Shown here: positions 1-10,282 of the stretch, piece after piece
Numbering within the stretch: position 1 is the stretch's first letter
How the letters are laid out: each line of letters starts with the position of its first letter
Assembly (NCBI GenBank): GCA_017302895.1
Contig: JAFLBV010000004.1
Coordinates: 62,001 to 126,000 of the forward strand
Origin: Ignavibacteria bacterium
GTDB lineage: Bacteria; Bacteroidota; Ignavibacteria; Ignavibacteriales; Ignavibacteriaceae
Length of the DNA: 64,000 nt
Direction: 5' to 3'
Program-made: the position numbers and the translations under genes
Notes under the pieces: model-generated
What the model was told of the DNA's origin: nothing
Seen by the model: the letters and a program-made list of their open reading frames with translations, nothing else
The model's database searches: none

Positions 1-1
1 A

Positions 2-721
2 AACCAGTATGCCAAAGGAGGAGTGAAATTCCTCGAGTGCATGGTTGGAGGTTTACCGGCAGAAAGGAAATATCCATTTCAGTACAAAGCACCATTTTCA
101 CCCGTGGATGTGCTTGAAGAGTATACCCGTCCCGCCCGTGTGAAGGAAGGCGGCAGAATTGTAACCCGTGAAGCTCTTTCCGGAAGTGAAATGGTGGATT
201 TTGACGGTGTTGGTACTCTCGAAGCGTTCTATACCGACGGACTTAGATCAATTCTCGAGACAATTCCGGTTGATGACATGCGTGAAATGACACTCCGTTA
301 CCCGGGACATATCGACCTGATAAAAGCTCTTCGACATGTCGGTTTTCTCTCCGAGGATGAAATTGAATTTCACGGTAAGATGGTGAAACCAAGGGATTTT
401 ACTTCGAAATTACTTTTCAAGGACTGGAAACTTGGTGCGGCAGAGCATGAATTTACGGTGATGCGGCTTCGGTCCCAAAGAACCATTGCGGGTGAGGAAA
501 TTGAGATTGTACAGACACTTCTTGACAGGTATGACCCCGAAACGGGAGTTTCATCAATGTCTCGAACCACTGGATACACATGTACCGCCGGTGCAGGATT
601 GCTCCTGAATGGACTCTTCACCGAAAAAGGTTGTTTCCCACCCGAAATCATCGGCATGAAAGATACCTGCTTCGACTATGTCCTGAACCACCTGAAGGAA
701 AGGAACATCACCTTCTCTTAG
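2..721 (+). CDS. Saccharopine dehydrogenase family protein, C-terminal part (5' end outside window)
   Basis: The frame is already open at base 2, so the N-terminal NAD(P)-binding domain lies outside the window. The visible part resembles the C-terminal domain of saccharopine dehydrogenase/reductase-like enzymes: a VGGLP segment near the start, a YTRPAR segment, TDGLRS, then RYPGH. Family members reduce or oxidise saccharopine-type or carboxynorspermidine-type imines in lysine or polyamine metabolism; which substrate is used here cannot be told. A GTG at 23 is in frame but is internal to the domain, so it is not the real start. The 3' end overlaps the convergent M15 peptidase gene by 14 bases. 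Confidence 0.8.
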   Translation, partial: NQYAKGGVKFLECMVGGLPAERKYPFQYKAPFSPVDVLEEYTRPARVKEGGRIVTREALSGSEMVDFDGVGTLEAFYTDGLRSILETIPVDDMREMTLRYPGHIDLIKALRHVGFLSEDEIEFHGKMVKPRDFTSKLLFKDWKLGAAEHEFTVMRLRSQRTIAGEEIEIVQTLLDRYDPETGVSSMSRTTGYTCTAGAGLLLNGLFTEKGCFPPEIIGMKDTCFDYVLNHLKERNITFS

Positions 722-1550
722 CGGATTCTATTATTTCGGGGCGGTATTCAAAGTGCATCGTATCAAAATGGTACCACCTGCCGCCCCATATCCATCCGTG
801 CTTTTCAAAAATTTCAACAATCTCCATCGGGATGTTATTTCTGAACTTCAGAAGCCCGTCTTTCTCTTTTTTATAACCCCGCCAATAGTGACTCTGATTC
901 ACATTGATGTCAATTGCGATGGCAAAACTGTGGGCACTCAGATTATCAGTTCCGGCAATGTTTCTCCACATGAAAGTACCGGCAGGATTGTCGAGATACT
1001 TCATAAATTTTTTAGGCAGCTTGTCCAGTTCATCAGAAATTTTTTGAAGTGATGCAGCAGCGCCGTTCATCTTGTTGACCTGAAAAGACTTGTTAACATT
1101 TTTCCTGAGCCATTTCACGGTAACGAGATTTTTACCGACTTTACTTTGATTGGCACCATAGACTTTCTTTAAAAATTCGGTGTTCCTGAATCTACCCGGG
1201 TCCTCATTTTTACCGGGTGCCTTAATTTCTTTCAAATATGGATATTCGGGTGACAGCATCATGAATGGATCAGAGGTGGCGAGCAGTTTTTCAAATTCCT
1301 TGTCGCTTATTTTCTTGAGGTCGATCTCTTTTTTAGATGTGGTTTTTAACGGCATCTTCGTACCGTCTTTCCAATAGATGGTATTCGCGGAGACTGAATC
1401 GATAAATTCAGGATAGGCAATCACAAAAGGGTGTGGTTTCTTTCCTCCGGTCTCAACTTCTGATTTTGAAGAAGCATGTTTTGTTTCGGTCTTCACTTCC
1501 GACTGACAACACAGGGACAAAAACCCGAATACGACTAACCACTTAAACAA
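708..1550 (-). CDS. Peptidase M15 family protein (D-Ala-D-Ala carboxypeptidase-like), probable lipoprotein
   Basis: The C-terminal half carries the M15 zinc-peptidase signature: SAHSFAIAID supplies the first His and the Asp ligands, and MHFEYRP the last His, as in VanY/M15C L-Ala-D-Glu or D-Ala-D-Ala peptidases acting on peptidoglycan. The glycine usual in SxHxxGxAxD is alanine here. I place the start at a TTG one base after the stop of the upstream hydrolase gene; this gives a short signal peptide, MFKWLVVFGFLSLCC, with a poor but possible lipobox. An ATG at 1622 would add 24 basic residues ahead of the signal and a 71-base overlap, so it is less likely. Third gene of a leftward envelope set. 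Confidence 0.72.
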   Translation of the reverse strand: MFKWLVVFGFLSLCCQSEVKTETKHASSKSEVETGGKKPHPFVIAYPEFIDSVSANTIYWKDGTKMPLKTTSKKEIDLKKISDKEFEKLLATSDPFMMLSPEYPYLKEIKAPGKNEDPGRFRNTEFLKKVYGANQSKVGKNLVTVKWLRKNVNKSFQVNKMNGAAASLQKISDELDKLPKKFMKYLDNPAGTFMWRNIAGTDNLSAHSFAIAIDINVNQSHYWRGYKKEKDGLLKFRNNIPMEIVEIFEKHGWIWGGRWYHFDTMHFEYRPEIIESAKRR

Positions 1551-1551
1551 A

Positions 1552-2748
1552 TTACTGTTTCTTCTTTGCTGAAATAATCGTTGAAACAAATTTTTCACCT
1601 GTATTTTGGCTGTTAAATTCATGATTGCCTGATATTGTTATTATAATTTCCTGTTTTGGCAGATATGCGCAAAAAGAGTTCATCCCCGGATTTTTTCCGT
1701 AACAGTATAAATACTCATTTCCGGCAATCTTTCCTTTGTAAAATCCAAAAATGTAGTTTCTTGAATCCAGCGATTTATTCAGCCCGACATCGAGCAATAT
1801 CCCTGAATAATAGCCGTTTTTGAAGAAAAGACGGCATAGCCACTGATGAAGTTGTCCGGCTCTGAAATACAATCCACCCGATCCCTTCCTGTTGTCGAGA
1901 ATCCTTGTTGCACCGGCCGAGACTATTTGATATTTCTTTCCGGTTGAAGCATAAGCAAGAGCCACCTGTTTGGCAGAATCTTTCAATTCATTTTTAGAAT
2001 AGACAGGTGCACGATCGGGAATAAAAGAAATTGAATCCCGAAGATATCGCTCAAAAGAAATACCCGAGACATCCTCAATTATTGAAGAAAGGATAATATA
2101 ATTGATGTTTGAGTATTCAAAATTGCTTCCCGGAGTGAATTTTAATTTCACGGAGTTGGTCGAGTATAATCCAAAAATCTCACGATTGTTTGGTCCCGCC
2201 GCACCCTTAAAATACTTTTCTGCGAGACTAAAATAATCGGGTATTCCACTGGTGTGATTCAAAAGGTGCTTTATTTGAACATTGTTGTACGGCAGTCTTG
2301 ACTTCAAATGCTTTGTGAGGGGATCGGTATATTTCAGTTTCCCTTTTTTGGCGAGGTCATACACACCAATTGCTGTGAATATTTTTGTCAGGGAAGCGAT
2401 TTGGAAAAAGGTTGAATCACTGTTCCTGATCCCCTCTCCAAAGTTTGAGTAACCATAGGAACGGCTGAAAACCTTCCCGTCTTTCGAAGTGACTGTAACC
2501 ACACCTGAAAATGAAGCTGAATCCACCAGTTTCGAGAGAGCTTCAACAAGCGCTGAATCAAATTGCTCCGATGATTTGGGTTCTCCGGTTGATGAGAGTA
2601 TGCTGTCAGGCTTTGAACCGGCATCAGGAATTTGTTGCTGATCCTTGCTTTCAGAACAACCGCAAATCGATAACATTATTACCAGTGAAAGTAGCAGAAT
2701 TCTTACCGGACTGCACTTCGGTAACTTCTTATGTCCTCTAACGAACAT
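1552..2748 (-). CDS. Serine hydrolase, beta-lactamase/penicillin-binding protein class C fold, lipoprotein
   Basis: The protein begins with a lipoprotein signal (lipobox SICGC, lipidated Cys at about residue 31). The class C beta-lactamase-like fold is indicated by SLTK at residues 119-122 (catalytic Ser and Lys) and YSN at 212-214, with the usual LLNHTSGIPD segment between them. Such proteins include D-amino-acid peptidases, esterases and true beta-lactamases; nothing here favours resistance over cell-wall or ester hydrolysis. The ATG at 2748 overlaps the end of the YARHG gene by 11 bases, suggesting translational coupling. Confidence 0.85.
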   Translation of the reverse strand: MFVRGHKKLPKCSPVRILLLSLVIMLSICGCSESKDQQQIPDAGSKPDSILSSTGEPKSSEQFDSALVEALSKLVDSASFSGVVTVTSKDGKVFSRSYGYSNFGEGIRNSDSTFFQIASLTKIFTAIGVYDLAKKGKLKYTDPLTKHLKSRLPYNNVQIKHLLNHTSGIPDYFSLAEKYFKGAAGPNNREIFGLYSTNSVKLKFTPGSNFEYSNINYIILSSIIEDVSGISFERYLRDSISFIPDRAPVYSKNELKDSAKQVALAYASTGKKYQIVSAGATRILDNRKGSGGLYFRAGQLHQWLCRLFFKNGYYSGILLDVGLNKSLDSRNYIFGFYKGKIAGNEYLYCYGKNPGMNSFCAYLPKQEIIITISGNHEFNSQNTGEKFVSTIISAKKKQ

Positions 2749-3304
2749 AAGTGTTGCTGCCCTTTATATTGTTGATGTCATATTTCGGTGTATGAAGAAC
2801 GAGAAAATTGACATTCTTCTTTTCAAGGGGGGTAAGCATCTGATCCACATTATCATATCTTGGTGTGTACCATGGCTGTGAGTTGAAATGATCTTTCAAC
2901 TCCCAGCTCAATTTAAATTTGTAACCGTATCGTGCATACACTTCATTTCTCATTAATATCACTTCCCAAACATGCTTCCCTCTGATATCATCAAATGTCA
3001 ATTCTCTTAAACTTACTTCAGGGTATTTACCGGGCAGAGTACCGGTATAAGTATCCCCGTCTCCATTCTTCTTGTCCGTTTTTTCAACATAGACTGTTTC
3101 GGGTGTCTGAGTTCCTGATTTACTGCCTGGTGTATCCCCGGCTGACTGATTTTCCGTGCCCGGTTTATTTTGATTGGGTGAGTTGCTCAACACGATTATG
3201 AGCACTGTTGCTGTCAACACAACTATGATTGCGATGAGAATACCCATCATCTGCATCTGGTTGTTTTTTTTCTTTCGAACCGGTGTTTGACCTGATTGTG
3301 ACAT
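2738..3304 (-). CDS. Membrane-anchored YARHG domain protein
   Basis: One transmembrane helix lies at about residues 19-41 after a basic N-terminus, followed by a Ser/Thr/Gly/Pro-rich linker and a C-terminal YARHG domain: LMRNEVYARYGYKF, then WELKDHF, PWYTPRYDN and a conserved LTPLEKKNV. The YARHG domain is thought to be extracellular and to bind peptidoglycan or a similar ligand, but its role is unknown. The start has a good ribosome site (GAGGAG, about 5 bases upstream). It heads a set with the serine hydrolase and M15 peptidase, which suggests a cell-envelope role. Confidence 0.8.
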   Translation of the reverse strand: MSQSGQTPVRKKKNNQMQMMGILIAIIVVLTATVLIIVLSNSPNQNKPGTENQSAGDTPGSKSGTQTPETVYVEKTDKKNGDGDTYTGTLPGKYPEVSLRELTFDDIRGKHVWEVILMRNEVYARYGYKFKLSWELKDHFNSQPWYTPRYDNVDQMLTPLEKKNVNFLVLHTPKYDINNIKGSNTYVR

Positions 3305-3448
3305 ATCTCCTCAAAATTATTTTTGATCTTCCCGTTATATAAAAAACCACATCCTTAAAATAGAAAAAAAATATCCAATTCCGAAAAATCAGAATATCTT
3401 TCTTAAAATTCAGTGTAAACGGGATCAAATCGTCACCGGACTACCGGG

Positions 3449-4738
3449 TTACTTCAGCAATATCTCCTTAAACTCATCATATTCAGTTCCCATTAAAACA
3501 CTTTCTTTCGTCTTTTTCAGACAGACTTCAAGTCTTTCGGGAATATCAAAATTGATACCGGTTGCACTACTGACATCGCCATAAAATTTTGCAGGGTGAG
3601 CAGTGGACATCACAACAAAATTATCTTTGGGTAATTTAACTCCCAGATCTCTTGCATAAAGCAACCCCACGCTGGTATGGGGGTCTGCCAGATACCCGCA
3701 CTCGTTCCAGGTTGCCCCGATCATGGAGAATGTCTCATCATTTGAATAACTCTTTGCGGAAATGTCTCTTCGCATTGCAGTCAGATCACCGTGGTAAAGC
3801 GAAGTTATTCTTTCAAGATTGCTGGGGTTTCCCACATCCATGGCATTCGACAGGGTCTGAATTGTCGGCTGTGGAACAAACTCTCCCGTCTCAAGATACT
3901 TTGCAAAAACATCATTGTTGTTCAGGGCAGCGTAAAATTTCTTCACGGGCAGACCGGCGAATTTCGTCATCAGACCGGCGGTGATGTTACCAAGATTCCC
4001 GCTCGGCACAACAAAATTAATGTTATCAAGTTTTTCAAACAAATTGAGATATGTATAAATATAGTAAACAGCCTGAGGCAACAATCTTGCAATACTGATG
4101 GAGTTTGCAGATGACAGATTTACCCTGCTCCTCAACTCCTCATCAGCAAATGCCTGTTTTACCAGTCGTTGGCAGTCATCAAAATTTCCCTGAACTTCCA
4201 AAGCGGTAACATTCTTCCCGAGAGTAGTGAGTTGCTGTTCCTGAGACCAACTTACCTTTCCCGAAGGATACAAAAGCACCACATCAACACAGTCCATTCC
4301 AAGAAAACCATTGGCAACTGCACTTCCGGTATCACCCGAAGTGGCGACAAGAATCTTGCATCTTTTCCCCTCTTCGTGAAGGAAATACGACATCACATTT
4401 GCAAGGAATCTCGCACCAAAATCCTTAAAAGCGAGTGTGGGTCCATGGAACAGTTCCGCAGCCCAAATTCTGTCGCTGACATGTTTTATTTCAATATCGA
4501 AATTGAATGTCCGCTCAACAATACGCGTAAACTCCCTCTCCCCTATCCCTGTAACAAACGGATTCAGGAAATGGTGAGCAAGTTCCGTCAGCGAAAGTTC
4601 TTTTAATTCGTCCGGTTCTTCAAGAAGATGCGGAATACTCTCAGGGAGGAAAAGCCCGCCGTCCGGAGCCATCCCAAGATAGAGTGCATCCCTGAATTTA
4701 TATTGAGTTTGCGGATTTCGGGTACTGATATATCTCAT
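3449..4738 (-). CDS. thrC: Threonine synthase
   Basis: Converts O-phosphohomoserine to threonine with pyridoxal phosphate, the last step of threonine synthesis. HGPTLAFKDFG holds the PLP-binding lysine (about K105), followed by SGDTGSA and the phosphate-binding VPSGNLGN. At 429 residues it matches the ThrC class with the N-terminal YISTRNP segment. Its ATG overlaps the thrB stop as ATGA, so it is the last gene of thrABC. Confidence 0.96.
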   Translation of the reverse strand: MRYISTRNPQTQYKFRDALYLGMAPDGGLFLPESIPHLLEEPDELKELSLTELAHHFLNPFVTGIGEREFTRIVERTFNFDIEIKHVSDRIWAAELFHGPTLAFKDFGARFLANVMSYFLHEEGKRCKILVATSGDTGSAVANGFLGMDCVDVVLLYPSGKVSWSQEQQLTTLGKNVTALEVQGNFDDCQRLVKQAFADEELRSRVNLSSANSISIARLLPQAVYYIYTYLNLFEKLDNINFVVPSGNLGNITAGLMTKFAGLPVKKFYAALNNNDVFAKYLETGEFVPQPTIQTLSNAMDVGNPSNLERITSLYHGDLTAMRRDISAKSYSNDETFSMIGATWNECGYLADPHTSVGLLYARDLGVKLPKDNFVVMSTAHPAKFYGDVSSATGINFDIPERLEVCLKKTKESVLMGTEYDEFKEILLK

Positions 4739-5697
4739 CGAACCTCCAAAACTTTGACGCCATTGTTATTTACTTTTGAGATGAAAATATCCACCTCAAT
4801 TTTAAGTTTTTCATAATAATCTGTGATCACCGGCCTTAATTTTTCAGCCTTGATCTCATCATCAAAAAATGCAAACGAAGTGGGACCTGATCCCGAAATA
4901 TTGAAGGCACACGCACCATTTGCCAAAATTTCCCGCTTCAAGTCATGATAACCGGGTATCATCCCCGCTCTGTACGGTTCAGCAATAAAATCCTTCGAAG
5001 CCGCAGATATAAGTCCATAATCACTTTTTAATAGCCCTGTAACAAGCATCATAGCCGCAGATGTCTGCTTAATCGCATTTTTTGCCGGCATCATTTCAGG
5101 AAGAATCGACCTTGCATGACTGGTTTTAATCTCAACATGCGGATGGATCAGCAATACCACAAGCCCGGCAGGAGGGTCAATTTTAATAAATTCAAATTTC
5201 TCCGTATCGGTAATTAAAATGAATCCACCTGTGATGCACGGAATTATATTGTCACCATGTCGCGTCCCCGAAGCAACCATTTCACCATCAAGAGCATATT
5301 TTATCAGTTTTTCAGCAGGAAGTGGTGTCTCCAGCAACGCATTTGCAGCAGCAACTCCCGCGGCAGCACTCGCGGCACTCGATCCCATCCCGCTTCCGAT
5401 TGGCATGTTCTTAAATAGAGTGATGTCCACTCCTTCACCGGGTGCATTTTCAGCAAGAAAACTTTTTATCGCCATACCAGCGGTATTTTCTTCAAGTACC
5501 ATACTAAGGCTGGCGTTTCCAACTATGGAAATTATCCGGGAGACATCTTTTCCGTTCGGTTTCACTTCAACTTCATCTCCAATTCCAAAAACAGGAAATC
5601 CTATCAGGTCGAATCCGGGACCTACATTTGACACAGTTGCTGGTGCAAATGCCCTCGCAAATTTCCTGACCAGCCTAAGAGAAGTCGAATCTGTCAT
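4735..5697 (-). CDS. thrB: Homoserine kinase
   Basis: Phosphorylates L-homoserine with ATP, feeding threonine synthase encoded next. GHMP-kinase features are clear: FAPATVSNVGPGFD near the N-terminus and the glycine/serine-rich ATP loop PIGSGMGSS near residue 100. I chose the ATG at 5697, one base after the thrA stop; a TTG at 5709 would add four residues and an 11-base overlap. Confidence 0.94.
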   Translation of the reverse strand: MTDSTSLRLVRKFARAFAPATVSNVGPGFDLIGFPVFGIGDEVEVKPNGKDVSRIISIVGNASLSMVLEENTAGMAIKSFLAENAPGEGVDITLFKNMPIGSGMGSSAASAAAGVAAANALLETPLPAEKLIKYALDGEMVASGTRHGDNIIPCITGGFILITDTEKFEFIKIDPPAGLVVLLIHPHVEIKTSHARSILPEMMPAKNAIKQTSAAMMLVTGLLKSDYGLISAASKDFIAEPYRAGMIPGYHDLKREILANGACAFNISGSGPTSFAFFDDEIKAEKLRPVITDYYEKLKIEVDIFISKVNNNGVKVLEVR

Positions 5698-5698
5698 C

Positions 5699-8101
5699 TC
5701 AAAATCCAATCACTTTCAGTACATCATCGAGAACACCTGAAGCGGTAATGTCAACTCCTGCCCCGGGTCCCATTATAACCAACGGATACTTGTTGTATCT
5801 CTTTGTATAGAATATAAAAACATTTTTCACATCATCAACTGCAAACAAAGGGTCATCGGACGAACACACTTTCGGGTAAACCTTAAGCTCTCCCTCCGAA
5901 AATGAGGCAATGAACTTTATCTTGTTTCCGTCAGCACGGGCTTCCCCGACCATTTTGTCGATATCAAGATACTCCACTTCATCCTTGGCATTTCGTTTTG
6001 CGAGAGGGGTGATTTCAATATCAGACAACTCATACCTGAATCCGGCATCCCTGACAAGAATTAAAAGTTTTCTTGCAATATCCATACCCGAAAGATCTAT
6101 CACAGGATCCGGCTCGGTCAATCCCATCTCCTTTGCTTCACTCAGCGCCGTTGCAAAATCCTTCCCGTTCCATACGGCTGTCAGAATATAGTTGACGGAA
6201 CCCGACATGATTCCCTCTATTTTTATCAACTCATCACCCGTACCGAGCAGGTCTTTCATTGTCCGGATTACAGGAAGTGCTGCCCCAACATTTGTTTCGT
6301 ATAAAAACCTCGCATTGCTCTCTTTTGCAAGATTTTTGAGTTCAAACCAGTCCTCGAGGGATGAAGAATTTGCAATTTTGTTGGCTGCCACAATATTCAC
6401 ACCCTCTTTCAGAAGCGGTGCGTAAAAATCGATAACCTTGGCACTCGCAGAGCAGTCCACAAAAATCTTGAATGGATTTCGGTCACAGATAACAGCGTTT
6501 AAAAATTCTTTCTGGTTCGAAGATGTGGAAGAACTGTTTAATGCTCCAGGGATGTCCTCAGAAGTCAACAGGTTATCCGCAAAAACCATCTTTTTTGAAT
6601 TTATAATTCCTTTCAACTCGATGTTGTCATTCAAGTCCTTCTTTTGCGCAAGGAAGTTGATAAATTTTGATCCGACATTTCCAGGTCCTGCGACATATAT
6701 GCTCCAAACCTTTCTCCCCTTAAAGAAGAACTCGTTGTGGAGAGCATTCATTGCTTCCTTCAGTTCGGTGGTCGAGATGACAAACGAAATATTAAGTTCC
6801 GATGAACCCTGAGCAATAGCGTGAACATTTATTTTATGATTACCGAGGGTTTTGAAAACCCTTCCGCTGACTCCGTGGCGATGACGCATGTTGCCGCCAA
6901 CGACTGCAATTACAGATAAACCTTCCTCTTTCTCAACGGTGGAGATTTTCCCTGATCTGATCTCCTCTTCAAACTCCTTAGCGAGATGTTTTACTGCAAT
7001 TGATGCCGATTTAGGCTCGACAGCCACACAAATGGAGTGCTCTGATGAAGCCTGGGTAATAAGTACCACATTAATTCTGTTCAGTGCGAGTGTCCTGAAA
7101 AGTCTTCCGGCAATTCCAGTGACACCCACCATGCCACCTCCCTCAACCCGAAGCAACGCGATGTTGTCGATGCTTGCAAGTCCCGTAATCTCATTTGTGT
7201 TTTTTCCAGGAGTCTTCTTTATTATGGAGCCCGGGTGATCAGGATTAAAAGAGTTTTTAATTCTGACCGGGATTTCCAAATCCATCGCGGGTTGAATTGT
7301 AGGTGCATAGATTACTTTTGCACCAAAATATGAAAGCTCCATTGCCTCTTCATACGATAATTCATTCACGATGAAAGAATCGGTCACTTTCCTTGGATCC
7401 GCAGTAAGAACTCCGTCAACATCAGTCCAAATCTCAATCTCGTCCACTTCCAAAGCTGCTCCGAATATTGCTACTGTGTAGTCGGAGCCACCCCTTCCAA
7501 GGGTTGTCGTTTCGTTTTCATGAGTTGAGGCTATGAACCCCGTAATCACCCTGAGTTTGTTGATCCTCGAAAACTCTTCCTTGATGTAGTAATATGTTTC
7601 GGTCTTTAGAACCTGAGCACTTGTAAAATTATTGTCGGTTTTGATCACTTTTCTCGCATCGAGAAATTCAGCATCAATACCGGAATTTTTAAAGGCTATG
7701 GTGATAGTATAAGCTGAAAGAAGTTCACCAAAACTTTGCACATAATCGAGTGTTTTTGGTGTTAATTCCTTGATTAGATAAATTCCATCGAGAATCTCCT
7801 TCAGCTCGGTAAGCCTCATAGAAAGTCCCTCAATCAGCAGGTCCCGTTCCTTCCCTTCAGGAACGAGCTCCTTTGCAAAATCGATGTGCTTTTGTTTCAA
7901 TTCCTCAAATAAAGAAATGTAACTTTTATCACGCGACAGTGCCAGGTTCGCAATTTTTATAAGACTGTCCGTAACCCCCGAATAAGCCGAGAAGACCACT
8001 CCTGCAATGTTCTCATCCTGCTTTGCTCTTACAATTTCAATTACATTTTTTATTCTGTCAGGGCTCCCTACTGAAGAGCCGCCAAATTTCATTATCTTCA
8101 T
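5699..8101 (-). CDS. thrA: Bifunctional aspartokinase / homoserine dehydrogenase
   Basis: An 800-residue fusion of the first and third enzymes of the aspartate-to-homoserine path. The kinase begins MKFGGSSVG and has TTLGRGGSDYT; a regulatory ACT region follows (about 310-460, including VVGGNMRHRHG and GSSELNISF); then homoserine dehydrogenase with dinucleotide loop VAGPGNVGS near residue 468 and GIMSGSVNYI. The domain order equals E. coli ThrA/MetL. First gene of thrABC. The 91-base upstream gap has no threonine/isoleucine-rich leader peptide, so E. coli-type attenuation is not evident; feedback through ACT is likely from family knowledge. Confidence 0.95.
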   Translation of the reverse strand: MKIMKFGGSSVGSPDRIKNVIEIVRAKQDENIAGVVFSAYSGVTDSLIKIANLALSRDKSYISLFEELKQKHIDFAKELVPEGKERDLLIEGLSMRLTELKEILDGIYLIKELTPKTLDYVQSFGELLSAYTITIAFKNSGIDAEFLDARKVIKTDNNFTSAQVLKTETYYYIKEEFSRINKLRVITGFIASTHENETTTLGRGGSDYTVAIFGAALEVDEIEIWTDVDGVLTADPRKVTDSFIVNELSYEEAMELSYFGAKVIYAPTIQPAMDLEIPVRIKNSFNPDHPGSIIKKTPGKNTNEITGLASIDNIALLRVEGGGMVGVTGIAGRLFRTLALNRINVVLITQASSEHSICVAVEPKSASIAVKHLAKEFEEEIRSGKISTVEKEEGLSVIAVVGGNMRHRHGVSGRVFKTLGNHKINVHAIAQGSSELNISFVISTTELKEAMNALHNEFFFKGRKVWSIYVAGPGNVGSKFINFLAQKKDLNDNIELKGIINSKKMVFADNLLTSEDIPGALNSSSTSSNQKEFLNAVICDRNPFKIFVDCSASAKVIDFYAPLLKEGVNIVAANKIANSSSLEDWFELKNLAKESNARFLYETNVGAALPVIRTMKDLLGTGDELIKIEGIMSGSVNYILTAVWNGKDFATALSEAKEMGLTEPDPVIDLSGMDIARKLLILVRDAGFRYELSDIEITPLAKRNAKDEVEYLDIDKMVGEARADGNKIKFIASFSEGELKVYPKVCSSDDPLFAVDDVKNVFIFYTKRYNKYPLVIMGPGAGVDITASGVLDDVLKVIGF

Positions 8102-8163
8102 AAACTCATTTTTTTAATTGATTAAAAACTATTACCCAACAACCCGCACTCCTGATCCAAAAC

Positions 8164-8198
8164 ACTCATAACTAATAACTCACAACTCATAACTAATT
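8164..8198. repeat. Tandem heptamer repeat, 5 units
   Basis: On the plus strand five 7-base units follow one another without gaps: ACTCATA, ACTAATA, ACTCACA, ACTCATA, ACTAATT. On the minus strand this reads as TTATGAG-type units directly after uvrB. The uvrB stop codon (8193-8195) lies inside the last unit. It resembles the short tandemly repeated heptamers described in cyanobacteria, but no relationship is claimed. Confidence 0.8.
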
Positions 8199-10244
8199 AT
8201 CTATTCTCTCCGGAATCGATTTTTTCAGTTTCTCGATCTCATCCCTCAGAAATGCAGCTCTTTCAAATTCGAGATCCTTTGCAGCTTTTCTCATCTCGAC
8301 CGTAAGTTCTTCTATCATCGCTTTTCGTTCATCGATGCTCATGAACTTCAGGACGGGTTCAGCAACCTTTGAGAACTGTGATTGTGAACTCGAATGGTCA
8401 TAATCCTTTTTACGCATGTCTGCAATTGCAGTCGAACTCATAATCTCTTCGATGCTCTTGAACATCGTTTTCGGAGTAATTCCGTGTTTTGTGTTATAAT
8501 CCATCTGTATTTTGCGACGGCGTTCGGTTTCCTCAATTACGAGTCTCATCGATTCGGTTATCTTGTCCGCATACATAACAACGAGTCCGTTCGCATTTCT
8601 GGCTGTCCTGCCTGCCGTCTGCATAAGGGATCTCGCACTCCGCAGAAATCCTTCCTTGTCAGCATCTATAATGGCAACCAGCGACACTTCAGGCATATCG
8701 AGTCCTTCTCTTAGGAGGTTTACACCAACAAGCACATCAAAATCACCGAGACGAAGATCCCGAAGTATCTCAACTCTTTCAAGTGCATCGATGTCACTGT
8801 GAATAAACCTTACCGCAATACCAATTTTCGAGAGATAGTCGGAAAGGTCTTCCGCCATCTTCTTCGTCAGAGTGGTTACAAGTGTTCTTTCCCCTTTTTG
8901 CACTCTGACTCTTATCTCTGAAATCAGGTCATCAATTTGAGTTTTTACCGGTCTGATCTGAATTTCAGGATCAAGCAGTCCGGTCGGTCTGATGATCTGT
9001 TCGACAAATTTTCCGTTGGTCTTCTCAAGTTCAAAATCACCCGGGGTAGCAGAAACAAAAATTACTTTTCTCATCTTGGTTTCAAATTCCTCAAAGCGCA
9101 TGGGTCTGTTGTCAAGCGCGGAAGGGAGACGAAAACCGTGATGCACGAGAGTTTCCTTCCGCGATCTGTCGCCGTTGTACATCCCTCTTATCTGTGACAC
9201 TGTTACATGCGATTCATCAATTATCATGAGGAAGTCATCCGGGAAATAGTCGAGCAGACAGTAGGGTCTGGTCCCCTTTTCGCGAAGGTCCATATGCCTT
9301 GAATAGTTTTCAATACCGGCACAGTAGCCGACCTCTTTGATCATTTCTAGATCGAATCGTGTCCGCTGTTCAAGCCTCTGTGCTTCGAGATATCTCTCCT
9401 GCTCCCTGAAGTCGGCGAGCCTCTCCTCAAGTTCCGCTTCGATAAGTACAAGTGAGAGTTTCTGTTTTTCGGGATTTGTTACAAAATATTTTGCCGGATA
9501 AATGGCAGTTTCTTCTATCTCCCTTAGTACATCCCCTGTAATCGGTTCGATAACTGAAATTCTCTCGATCTCGTCATCCCAAAATTCAATGCGAAGCGCT
9601 TCTTCAATCTCATATGCGGGTATAATCTCGAGAACATCACCACGCATTCTGAATGTGCCTCGCATAAACTCCATGTCGTTTCTCGAGTAGTAGATGTTCA
9701 CAAGATTCCGCATCAGAGCTTTTTTCGTCACAACATCCCCTTTGTGCAGGAAGATGGTCTGCTCGGCATATTCATGTGGAGCACCAATTCCATAGATGCA
9801 ACTAACAGATGCCACAATAATTACATCGTTCCTCCCCTCGATGAGTGAAGTTGTGGCTTTCAGTCTGAGCCGGTCAATCTCTTCGTTGATGGAAAAGTCT
9901 TTTTCAATAAATGTATCGCTGCTGACTACATAAGCTTCGGGCTGGTAGTAATCGTAGTAACTGATGAAAAATTCCACCGGATTGTTCGGGAAAAAAGATT
10001 TCAATTCACCATAAAGCTGTGCTGCCAGGGTTTTGTTATGAGATATCACCAAAGTTGGTTTATTATGTTTGGCAATCACATTTGCCATTGTAAAGGTCTT
10101 GCCACTCCCCGTCACTCCGAGAAGTGTCTGATATTGCTCACCCCTCTCGATTCCCGCGGTGAGTTCCTTTATGGCGTTTGGCTGATCTCCGGCAGGTTCA
10201 TAATGAGCCTGTAGATCAAATGGTCTGAATGGTGCTTGTCGCAT
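8193..10244 (-). CDS. uvrB: UvrABC system protein B (excinuclease helicase subunit)
   Basis: The damage-verifying subunit of nucleotide excision repair, which is loaded by UvrA and recruits UvrC. Seen: Walker A GVTGSGKT near residue 44, the beta-hairpin region [10 protein letters not shown], helicase motif DESHVT, motif VI-like QTAGRTARN, and a C-terminal UVR domain ([13 protein letters not shown]) that contacts UvrC. Length 683 is normal. It stands alone; the heptamer repeat lies at its stop codon. Confidence 0.97.
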   Translation of the reverse strand: MRQAPFRPFDLQAHYEPAGDQPNAIKELTAGIERGEQYQTLLGVTGSGKTFTMANVIAKHNKPTLVISHNKTLAAQLYGELKSFFPNNPVEFFISYYDYYQPEAYVVSSDTFIEKDFSINEEIDRLRLKATTSLIEGRNDVIIVASVSCIYGIGAPHEYAEQTIFLHKGDVVTKKALMRNLVNIYYSRNDMEFMRGTFRMRGDVLEIIPAYEIEEALRIEFWDDEIERISVIEPITGDVLREIEETAIYPAKYFVTNPEKQKLSLVLIEAELEERLADFREQERYLEAQRLEQRTRFDLEMIKEVGYCAGIENYSRHMDLREKGTRPYCLLDYFPDDFLMIIDESHVTVSQIRGMYNGDRSRKETLVHHGFRLPSALDNRPMRFEEFETKMRKVIFVSATPGDFELEKTNGKFVEQIIRPTGLLDPEIQIRPVKTQIDDLISEIRVRVQKGERTLVTTLTKKMAEDLSDYLSKIGIAVRFIHSDIDALERVEILRDLRLGDFDVLVGVNLLREGLDMPEVSLVAIIDADKEGFLRSARSLMQTAGRTARNANGLVVMYADKITESMRLVIEETERRRKIQMDYNTKHGITPKTMFKSIEEIMSSTAIADMRKKDYDHSSSQSQFSKVAEPVLKFMSIDERKAMIEELTVEMRKAAKDLEFERAAFLRDEIEKLKKSIPERIDN

Positions 10245-10282
10245 TTATTGGTGCTTGGTTTTTAATGATGGTTTTTGTGTAA

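Noticed and set aside
8102-8192. Threonine-type attenuator leader peptide before thrA
   Set aside because: The only short frame (15 codons) has no Thr or Ile run and there is no terminator stem with U-run.
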